11,925 nt of DNA from Rhizobium sp. Q54. Its GTDB lineage: Bacteria; Pseudomonadota; Alphaproteobacteria; Rhizobiales; Beijerinckiaceae. The position numbers and the translations under genes were made by a program. The DNA is taken from the NCBI GenBank assembly GCA_945901195.1, contig CAMDKB010000097.1, positions 1-11,925 on the forward strand, given 5' to 3'. Shown here one piece after another: positions 6,152-11,925 of this stretch. The notes under the pieces are model-generated. The model was not told where the DNA came from. It made no database searches and saw only the letters and a program-made list of their open reading frames with translations. Numbering within the stretch: the first letter of the stretch is position 1; each line of letters opens with the position of its first letter.

Positions 6152-7186
6152 TTATTTCGCCGCCGCGCCGCTCTTCACCATATCCAGCGCCACATCGACA
6201 ATCATGTCCTCCTGCCCGCCGACCATGCGGCGTGCGCCCAGCTCGGTGAGGATGGAGCGGGTGTCGACGCCATAGATTTTGGACGCGTTTTCCGCGTGGC
6301 GCAGGAAGCTGGAATAAACACCAGCATAACCGAGCGAGAGCGACTCCCGGTCAACACGCACAGGGCGATCCTGCAGCGGGCGTACCAGATCGTCGGCAGC
6401 GTCCATGAGCTTGTTGAGATCGCAGCCGTTCTCGATACCCATGCGGTTGAGCACAGCGACCAGAGCCTCCAGCGGGGCGTTGCCTGCGCCCGCGCCCATT
6501 CCCGCGAGTGACGCATCTACACGCACCGCGCCTGCTTCAATGCCTGCGGTCGCATTGGCGACGCCAAGCGTGAGATTGTGATGGGTGTGCACGCCAATTT
6601 CCGTTTCCGGTTTCAATGCATCGCGGAAGGCTTTGGTGCGCTCAAAATATTGTCCCGGCAACAAGGCCCCGGCCGAATCGGTGATGTAAACGCATTCGGC
6701 ACCATAGCTCTCCATGAGCTTGGCCTGGCTGACCAGATTTTCCGTAGGCGTCATGTGCGCCATCATCAGAAAGCCGACCGTATCCATTCCCAACTTGCGC
6801 GCCGCCTCTATATGCTGGGCTGCGACATCGGCCTCCGTGCAATGGGTGGCGATGCGCACGCTGCGCGCGCCTTGCTCGTAGGATTCCTTCAGATCATGCA
6901 AGGTTCCGATGCCGGGGATCAGCAGCACGGTGACAACAGCATGCTTCAATTCGCTGGCGACAGCTGCCACCCAATCCTTGTCGTCATTGCTGCCAAAGCC
7001 ATAGTTGAATGATGAGCCGTTGATGCCATCGCCATGGCAGATTTCGACCGCATCCACCTTCGCTTCATCCAGCGCGCGGGCGATGGCGCGCACGGCGTCC
7101 ATGCCATACTGGTGACGAATGGCGTGCATGCCGTCACGCAAGGTCACGTCCTGTACATAGATCTTGTTCTTGTTCGGGCGCGCCAT
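6152..7186 (-). CDS. mhpE: 4-hydroxy-2-oxovalerate aldolase (DmpG/MhpE/BphI family)
   Basis: This enzyme cleaves 4-hydroxy-2-oxopentanoate to pyruvate and acetaldehyde, the penultimate step of the lower meta pathway. The 344-residue product matches the DmpG numbering at its catalytic sites: R17 and D18 in TLRDGMH, H21, the metal ligands H200 and H202 in GVHTHHN, and Y291 in AGVYSSF. These suit a divalent-metal class II aldolase with a TIM barrel and a C-terminal communication domain. In this family the aldolase forms a complex with the dehydrogenase and channels acetaldehyde to it. The gene begins on the base directly after the TAA of the dehydrogenase gene, with an AGGAG site inside that gene's end. 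Its stop touches the end of soxT. It is the last gene of the four-gene run. The name dmpG would serve equally. Confidence 0.96.
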   Translation of the reverse strand: MARPNKNKIYVQDVTLRDGMHAIRHQYGMDAVRAIARALDEAKVDAVEICHGDGINGSSFNYGFGSNDDKDWVAAVASELKHAVVTVLLIPGIGTLHDLKESYEQGARSVRIATHCTEADVAAQHIEAARKLGMDTVGFLMMAHMTPTENLVSQAKLMESYGAECVYITDSAGALLPGQYFERTKAFRDALKPETEIGVHTHHNLTLGVANATAGIEAGAVRVDASLAGMGAGAGNAPLEALVAVLNRMGIENGCDLNKLMDAADDLVRPLQDRPVRVDRESLSLGYAGVYSSFLRHAENASKIYGVDTRSILTELGARRMVGGQEDMIVDVALDMVKSGAAAK

Positions 7187-8128
7187 TTATGCGAGCTCCT
7201 TCTGCTGAATACGCGCGGCCCAGAGATCAGCCGTTGCGAGCGCCGCCGATGTCATGATGTCGAGATTGCCAGCATAGGCGGGTAGATAATGCGCCGCGCC
7301 TTCGACTTCCAGGAACACCGTGGTCTTGAGTCCTGCGCAAAGCCCGATGCCGGGAATGCGAACGGGCTGGTTATCGCCGATATGCTCGAATTGCACTTTC
7401 TGTTTCAGGCGATAGCCCGGCACATACTCGCGTACGCAATTGACCATATCGTTGATGGACTTTTCAATCGCCTCCTGCGAACCGCCGGTGGATAGCGTGA
7501 AGACCGTTGCGCGCATCATCAAGGGCGGCTCGGCGGGGTTCAGCACGATGATGGCCTTGCCGCGGTCCGCGCCGCCCACGGTTTCAATCGCTTTCGATGT
7601 TGTTTCTGTGAATTCATCGATGTTCGCGCGTGTTCCCGGCCCGGCCGATTTCGACGCGATGGATGAAACAATCTCCGCATAGATCACGCGATCACTTGCC
7701 TTGCGCACAGCATGAACGATCGGGATCGTCGCCTGTCCGCCACATGTAACCATATTGACATTGGGCTCGTTGAGATTGGATTCGAGATTGACCACCGGCA
7801 CAGTGAACGGGCCGATAGCGGCAGGGGTCATGTCGATCAGTTTCTTGCCATCCTTGCGCAACAAAGCATCGTTGGCGATATGAGCGCGCGCCGAAGTCGC
7901 ATCGAACACGACCTGTATATCCTTGTAGCCTGGCAATTTGCGTAATCCCTCAACACCCTCATGCGTTGTCGCATAACCAAGGCGGGCGGCGCGTGCGAGC
8001 CCATCAGATTGCGGATCGATGCCGACCATTGCGGCCATCTCCAGATGCTTGGCGGTGCGCGCAATCTTGATCATCAGATCAGTCCCGATATTGCCGGAAC
8101 CGATGATGGCACATTTGATTTTGGACAT
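7187..8128 (-). CDS. mhpF: Acetaldehyde dehydrogenase, acylating (DmpF/MhpF family)
   Basis: It converts acetaldehyde, NAD+ and CoA to acetyl-CoA and NADH, completing the pathway and protecting the cell from aldehyde. The 313-residue protein has a Rossmann nucleotide-binding start (CAIIGSGNIGTDL, residues 6-18). The expected catalytic cysteine is Cys129 in NMVTCGGQATIPIVHAV. Conserved segments include DATSA (76-80) and NPAEPPLMMR in the C-terminal half. The length is normal. The ATG follows an AGGAG site by eight bases. It lies 87 bases downstream of the decarboxylase gene, the only sizeable gap in the operon, and abuts the aldolase gene with no spacer, matching the physical partnership of the two enzymes. 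Confidence 0.96.
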   Translation of the reverse strand: MSKIKCAIIGSGNIGTDLMIKIARTAKHLEMAAMVGIDPQSDGLARAARLGYATTHEGVEGLRKLPGYKDIQVVFDATSARAHIANDALLRKDGKKLIDMTPAAIGPFTVPVVNLESNLNEPNVNMVTCGGQATIPIVHAVRKASDRVIYAEIVSSIASKSAGPGTRANIDEFTETTSKAIETVGGADRGKAIIVLNPAEPPLMMRATVFTLSTGGSQEAIEKSINDMVNCVREYVPGYRLKQKVQFEHIGDNQPVRIPGIGLCAGLKTTVFLEVEGAAHYLPAYAGNLDIMTSAALATADLWAARIQQKELA

Positions 8129-8215
8129 CTTGTGAACTCCTGAGACCGCGTCATTCCGGACGCTGGCGGCGATCCAGGATAGCTCGCCTGCTTTGGCCGC
8201 TATGACACTTTGCCA

Positions 8216-9043
8216 TCACCCCCGCGTCGAGAACGATACGCGGCCCATTTTTTCCATTTCCATTTCGACGTGCTGATTGGGAGACAAGGCTTCGGCGGCA
8301 GTGGCGCCTCCCGCCATGACAATCCAGCCAGTCTGCAACGGCTCGCCAGCTTCAGCAGCAAAGCGTGCCGCAGCCACGAGGGAACGCACTGGATGTCCCA
8401 TGATGGCGGCGGTCGAGCCGATCTGTACAGGCTTTCCGTCAAAATTAAGTACGAGCCCAAGATTGGAGAAATCAAAGTCCGGCTTTACCCATGGTCCCGT
8501 TACAAACCCCGATGACGAGGCATTGTCCGCGACAACATCAGCCAGCGAGAATTTGAAATTATCATAGCGCGAGTCGATGATCTCCAGCGCAGGTGCGATG
8601 GCTTCCACCGCTTCCATGGCCTGCATCGGGGTAACAAGCCCAAACAGTGGACGTTTCAGCAGAAAGGCGATCTCCGGCTCGACGCGCGGGTGCACGTATC
8701 GCGAAAAATCGATGGGGCCGCCTTCTTCCACGATCATGCCGTTGGTGAGGCGGCCCCAGATCATGTCGGAAATTCCCATTTGCACGATCTTCGCGCGGCT
8801 GGTGAATCCCATCTTGATGCCCACGCGACGTTCGCCGCGCTTCTGGCGCAGGGCGATCATCTGTTTTTGTACCTGATAGGCTTCTTGGAGAGTCAGTTCC
8901 ACCGTGTCTGATATCTGCGCAATGGCTTTGGCTTCTCGCGCTGCATCGTCGAGTGATTTTGCGATAGCGTTGATATTCACAACTCGTTTCGCAGGCGCTT
9001 TGGCGGCGGGTTTCTTTTTGCTCGCGGGCTTTTTGGCAGCCAT
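8216..9043 (-). CDS. dmpH: 4-oxalocrotonate (2-oxo-3-hexenedioate) decarboxylase with Lys-rich N-terminal tail
   Basis: This enzyme decarboxylates 2-oxo-3-hexenedioate to 2-oxopent-4-enoate in the oxalocrotonate branch. The 275-residue product resembles DmpH/XylI in VGIKMGFTSRAKIVQMG (74-90) and in the metal-site glutamates E122 and E124 (HPRVEPEIAFLL) and E154 (ALEIIDSRYDNF). Relatives of this fold start near the helix at about residue 25. Here residues 2-20 are an added tail of seven lysines, one arginine, seven alanines and three prolines. The start at 9041-9043 has an AAGGA site; an earlier in-frame start at 9091 would run back into the hydratase gene. It begins 16 bases after that gene's stop. 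A hydratase role cannot be excluded, but the paired hydratase gene and the VEPE motif favour decarboxylase. Confidence 0.87.
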   Translation of the reverse strand: MAAKKPASKKKPAAKAPAKRVVNINAIAKSLDDAAREAKAIAQISDTVELTLQEAYQVQKQMIALRQKRGERRVGIKMGFTSRAKIVQMGISDMIWGRLTNGMIVEEGGPIDFSRYVHPRVEPEIAFLLKRPLFGLVTPMQAMEAVEAIAPALEIIDSRYDNFKFSLADVVADNASSSGFVTGPWVKPDFDFSNLGLVLNFDGKPVQIGSTAAIMGHPVRSLVAAARFAAEAGEPLQTGWIVMAGGATAAEALSPNQHVEMEMEKMGRVSFSTRG

Positions 9044-9059
9044 CTCAATATTCCTTCTT

Positions 9060-9851
9060 TTAGCGGCCAAAGACGGCGCGGACCGAGCCAAGCCCGTTGA
9101 TGCGTACTTCCATTACGTCACCGGGCGCGACAGCAACCATGGGGCCAAGCGCGCCGGTCATGATGGCATCCCCGGCCTTCAGCGGCGCGCCGACTTCAAC
9201 CATCGTGCGGGCAAGCCAGAGCGCCGCGTTGAGCGGATTGCCGAGGCAGGCAGCGCCTGCGCCAAATGACACCTGTTCGCCGCGGCGTTCCATCACCATC
9301 CCGCAGAGCCGCCAGTCGACTTCCTCAAGTTTTACCGGGCGTCCGCCCAGCACATAAAGGCCTGAAGACGCATTGTCGGCGACAGTATCCAGCAAGCGGA
9401 TGTTCCAGTTTTCAATCCGGCTGCCGACAATCTCAATGGAGGGTAGGGCATAGGCGACCGCAGACATCACGTCCGTGAGGGTCAGCTGCTCATGTGTCAG
9501 ATCGCGGCCCAGAACCAGGGTGATCTCGCCTTCCACCTTGGGCTGCATGAGCTTCGACAATGCAATCTCTTCGCCATCCGGGATTTCCATGTCGGCGAAC
9601 AACATCCCGAAATCTGGTGAACCCACACCGAGCTGCTTTTGCACAGCCTTGGAGGTGAGGCCTATCTTGCGGCCAGAGAGGCGGCGGCCGTGGCCGACAT
9701 AATACTCGGTATTGACCTGCTGCACCGCATAGGCGGCTGGCACGCCGCCTTCAGCCAGCTCATCACGAATGGGAGCGATGGCCTTGCCCGTTTCCGCAGC
9801 AGAGCGCAGCCGAGCTGCGAGTTCCTGGATCTTGCCGGAAGGAATGGTCAT
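9060..9851 (-). CDS. mhpD: 2-oxopent-4-enoate hydratase (DmpE/MhpD family)
   Basis: It adds water to 2-oxopent-4-enoate to give 4-hydroxy-2-oxopentanoate, the aldolase substrate. The 263-residue product has the fumarylacetoacetase-like hydratase fold. Key features are RKIGLTSKAVQKQLGV (61-76), the metal ligands E107 and E109 in QPKVEGEITLVLGRDL, E140 in SIEIVGSR, and the C-terminal PGDVMEVRINGLGSVRAVF. Known hydratases and decarboxylases of this pathway are homologous and associate in a complex; the gene pair here fits. It is the first gene of the minus-strand operon. Its ribosome site is poor: AGGG stands about 12 bases before the ATG within a short inverted repeat. dmpE is an equivalent name. 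Confidence 0.92.
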   Translation of the reverse strand: MTIPSGKIQELAARLRSAAETGKAIAPIRDELAEGGVPAAYAVQQVNTEYYVGHGRRLSGRKIGLTSKAVQKQLGVGSPDFGMLFADMEIPDGEEIALSKLMQPKVEGEITLVLGRDLTHEQLTLTDVMSAVAYALPSIEIVGSRIENWNIRLLDTVADNASSGLYVLGGRPVKLEEVDWRLCGMVMERRGEQVSFGAGAACLGNPLNAALWLARTMVEVGAPLKAGDAIMTGALGPMVAVAPGDVMEVRINGLGSVRAVFGR

Positions 9852-10101
9852 GAAGGGCTTTCCCTGCTTGCAGAGTTTTACTTTCTACAATCCTTTAAAC
9901 AGTCCGGGCGGCCGCCGCAATCACGCAGGCCATTCGCAGAAGGTCAGCACGGTCTGATGGCTCCTGGCCCGACTCCGCCCGCAACGCGAGCTGTCGTCGT
10001 TGGCACGTTCCCCCCCATTCGCTGCGCCAACACCGCGCTTGCAATTTTGGGTTTCAGGATGGAATGATCGGTCCAACAACCGCAAGATGGACGGAAACGC
10101 T
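9852..10101. promoter_or_regulatory. Divergent region between the catabolic operon and the LLM genes
   Basis: These 250 bp hold no convincing gene. A weak plus-strand promoter may be TTGCAA (10039-10044), 18 bases, AATGAT (10063-10068), leading to the first LLM gene. GTTGGC (9999-10004) and GCCAAC (10026-10031) are perfect inverted arms with centres 27 bp apart, a possible regulator site. The base sequence GGCGGCCGCC at 9907-9916 is self-complementary. None of these is strong, and no regulator gene for the pathway is in the window. Confidence 0.35.
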
Positions 10102-11154
10102 ATGAAATTCGGGTATTTTACGCTCAGCGACAACAATTACGCCAACAATCCCCGGACGCCGAACCAATTGGTCGCGCAAATTCTGGAGGAGGCCCTGCTG
10201 GCGGAAAAACTGGGGTTCCACTCCGCCTGGATCGGCGAGCATCATTTTTCGACCCTGGGTGTCAATTCTGCGCCGCACATCCTGCTCGCTCACCTCGCCG
10301 CAAAGACCGAAAAGATACGTCTGGCGCCCGCTATCAACGTGTTGCCACTGCACCACCCGGTGCACGTGGCCGAGGATTGGGCGACGCTGGATATGTTGTC
10401 GAATGGCCGCGTCGATTTTGCGACCGGGCGCGGCTACGACCGGCGCGAATATGCGCCGTTCGGTGCGGACTTTGAACGCAACTCGGAGGTCTTTGCGGAA
10501 GGACTGGAGATTCTTTCGCGCCTGTGGGGGGATGAAAAGACAGTCACCCACAAGGGCAAATACTACCAGTTCGACGATCTCTATGTGACGCCGATGCCGG
10601 TACAGAAACCTCTTCCGATCCATGTGGCGGCATTTTCACGCCCGACAATGGAACTGGCTGCCCGTTATGGGGCGGGGCTGGTGGTCGCTGCCGGGCAGGC
10701 GTCGGCGGCGCATGGCTCACTGGTGAATACGGCCAATCTCTATCGCGAGATGTGTGCGAAGGCGGGCACCAAACCGGGCCGCATCATCACCAGCTATTTT
10801 ATCCATTTCGCCGATACGCCCGAGGAAGACATGAGCGCGCGCCAGCGGCAATTGCGCTATCATAAGGAATGCACCTCACCGGCGTTTCCCGGCGACCCCA
10901 AAAACGCACCCGCCAATTATCATTATTTCGAAAAAATCGTGGAAAAATACCAGACGCAGAAACCGGAGGATTTCAACGCCAACAATGTCCTGATTGGTAA
11001 TGCGGCGCATATGATCGAGACGCTGAAAACCAAAGTTGAGGCAGGCGGTTTTGATGAAGCCATCCTCTATTTCAATCTCGGGCTGAAAGACCCGGTCCGT
11101 GTGAAAGAGGAAATGCACAGGTTCGTTGAACAGGTGGCGCCCGCCTTCGCCTGA
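10102..11154 (+). CDS. LLM-class (luciferase-like) flavin-dependent oxidoreductase
   Basis: The 350-residue product belongs to the bacterial-luciferase-like TIM-barrel monooxygenases, which use reduced FMN (or F420) from a partner reductase to oxidise a substrate with O2. Family marks are GEHHF (45-49), LPLHHPVHVAEDWATLDMLSNGRVDFATGRGY (81-112), GKYYQFDDLYVTPMPVQKPLPIHVAA (152-177), and a C-terminal GGFDEAILYF. There is no signal peptide, so it is cytoplasmic. ATG 10102 was chosen because GGA lies just upstream and MKFGYF is the natural first beta strand; in-frame starts further back lack that fit. It diverges from the lower meta operon and precedes a second, dissimilar LLM gene by 98 bp. The substrate cannot be read from the sequence. 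Confidence 0.9.
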   Translation: MKFGYFTLSDNNYANNPRTPNQLVAQILEEALLAEKLGFHSAWIGEHHFSTLGVNSAPHILLAHLAAKTEKIRLAPAINVLPLHHPVHVAEDWATLDMLSNGRVDFATGRGYDRREYAPFGADFERNSEVFAEGLEILSRLWGDEKTVTHKGKYYQFDDLYVTPMPVQKPLPIHVAAFSRPTMELAARYGAGLVVAAGQASAAHGSLVNTANLYREMCAKAGTKPGRIITSYFIHFADTPEEDMSARQRQLRYHKECTSPAFPGDPKNAPANYHYFEKIVEKYQTQKPEDFNANNVLIGNAAHMIETLKTKVEAGGFDEAILYFNLGLKDPVRVKEEMHRFVEQVAPAFA

Positions 11155-11252
11155 CAAGGTCACGCTGCGCACCAGGTGATGGTCGGCTTGCGCTTGTTCC
11201 CACGCTGTCGGATAATCATGTAACAAATAAAAACAGCAAAAGGAAACGCACC

Positions 11253-11925
11253 ATGACGAAAATCGACTTTGCCCTGTGGGACGCTGTCGGCGGTTATTCG
11301 GGCCGCGACACCAATATGGCCGACGTCTATGACCAGCATATCCGCCTCGCCCAGCAACTGGAACGCGATGGCTGGCATTCCTATTTTGTCATCGAGCACC
11401 AGAATTCACCTGTCGGGCGCATCACCTCGCCGAATGTGTTTCTGACGGCTGTCGCGCGCGAAACATCGAACTTGCGCATCGGCGCGATGATGTGGCAATT
11501 GCCGTTCTATCATCCGATCCGCCTCGCTCAGGATGTCGCGATGCTCGACCAATTGTCGCGCGGTCGCGTGGAATTCGGATCGGGCATTGGCGTGCACGAG
11601 CACGAATTCATCCGCTGGGGCGTCGATTTCTATCAGCGCGCTGCAATGTCCGAAGAGATACTGAAAATCGTCAAGATGGCCTGGACACAAAACGAAGTCA
11701 CCTTCGAGGGCAAGTATTTCAAATTCGACGAAGCCTTGCCGCGCCCTCGTCCCTTCCAGAAGCCCTATCCGCCGATCTGGGCTGCCGTACATTCCGATCC
11801 CGCGCTCGAATGGGCCGCAAAGAACAATTATCACGTCGCACAAAACCTCGACACGGACGATGTCATCGCTCGCAAGTTCGATCATTACCGCAAGGTCTGG
11901 CACGAATGTAAGCACGAAGGCCCCA
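11253..11925 (+). CDS. Second LLM-class flavin-dependent oxidoreductase (C-terminus beyond window)
   Basis: 224 codons are present from the ATG at 11253, preceded by AGGA eight bases away, and the frame is open to the window end. The sequence has the luciferase-like pattern: VIEHQ (46-50), the strand MMWQLPFYHPIRLAQDVAMLDQLSRGRVEFGSGIGVHEHEF (79-119), and GKYFKFDEALPRPRPFQKPYPPIWAAVHS (153-181). It shares only the fold motifs with the first LLM protein (EHQN against EHHF; GIGVHEHE against GRGYDRRE), so the two are old paralogues and not a recent duplication. It could be a second activity on the same pathway or a partner chain as in bacterial luciferase. The gap between them shows no terminator, so they are probably co-transcribed. 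Confidence 0.88.
   Translation, partial: MTKIDFALWDAVGGYSGRDTNMADVYDQHIRLAQQLERDGWHSYFVIEHQNSPVGRITSPNVFLTAVARETSNLRIGAMMWQLPFYHPIRLAQDVAMLDQLSRGRVEFGSGIGVHEHEFIRWGVDFYQRAAMSEEILKIVKMAWTQNEVTFEGKYFKFDEALPRPRPFQKPYPPIWAAVHSDPALEWAAKNNYHVAQNLDTDDVIARKFDHYRKVWHECKHEGP

Noticed and set aside
9044..9091. Longer decarboxylase start at 9091
   Set aside because: It would overlap the end of the hydratase gene and add non-conserved residues; the ATG at 9043 has a ribosome site in the gap between the genes.
9907..9916. GGCGGCCGCC palindrome as a regulator site
   Set aside because: A ten-base GC-only palindrome is expected by chance in this composition and has no partner elsewhere in the window.
9639..10067. 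A plus-strand frame crossing the hydratase 5' end into the divergent region
   Set aside because: Most of it is antisense to the hydratase gene, and it has neither a ribosome site nor recognisable protein features.
11406..11915. A 169-codon minus-strand frame over the second LLM gene
   Set aside because: The opposite strand encodes a clear luciferase-like protein open to the window end; this frame shows no recognisable motif.

Overview
The window holds most of a Sox (sulfur-oxidation) gene cluster on the left (about 1-6150) and a lower meta-cleavage pathway with two flavin-dependent monooxygenases on the right (about 6150-11925). The host is probably an alphaproteobacterium, most likely of the Rhizobiales (Hyphomicrobiales). 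I infer this from the moderately high GC content, the Tat-exported SoxY/SoxB, and a soxS-soxR-soxT block divergent from soxV-soxW, which resembles the layout I recall for Pseudaminobacter salicylatoxidans. No rRNA, tRNA, CRISPR array or mobile element is visible.

Sox region. On the minus strand, soxY, soxZ and the first 58 codons of soxB read leftward out of the window. A 218-bp AT-rich divergent promoter region separates them from soxA-soxX on the plus strand, which end at a strong intrinsic terminator. Past the terminator, soxV-soxW run on the minus strand and overlap by one base at TGATG. They diverge from soxS-soxR-soxT across only 59 bp. SoxYZ carries the sulfur substrate on its C-terminal cysteine arm. 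SoxAX loads thiosulfate onto it, and SoxB hydrolyses the sulfate off. SoxV passes reducing power across the membrane to the periplasmic thioredoxins SoxW and SoxS. SoxR is an ArsR-type sulfur-sensing repressor. SoxT would be a YeeE/YedE-type sulfur-compound channel, but here it carries an in-frame TGA and a frameshift. Both divergent sox promoter regions contain a matching AT-rich imperfect inverted repeat with 7-4-7 spacing, the best candidates for SoxR operators.

Catabolic region. Four minus-strand genes, read right to left, encode 2-oxopent-4-enoate hydratase, 4-oxalocrotonate decarboxylase, acylating acetaldehyde dehydrogenase and 4-hydroxy-2-oxovalerate aldolase. Together they turn 4-oxalocrotonate into pyruvate and acetyl-CoA. 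Across a 250-bp region, two unlike luciferase-like (LLM) flavin monooxygenase genes run rightward; the second is cut by the window end. No ring-cleavage dioxygenase, tautomerase, semialdehyde dehydrogenase or regulator for this pathway lies in the window, so the starting substrate is unknown. The last base of soxT touches the last base of the aldolase gene, with no spacer and no terminator at that join.

Most genes here belong to known families. The points that stand out are the broken soxT, the paired candidate operators, the possibly leaderless soxS transcript, the lysine-rich tail on the decarboxylase and the LLM/meta-pathway pairing.
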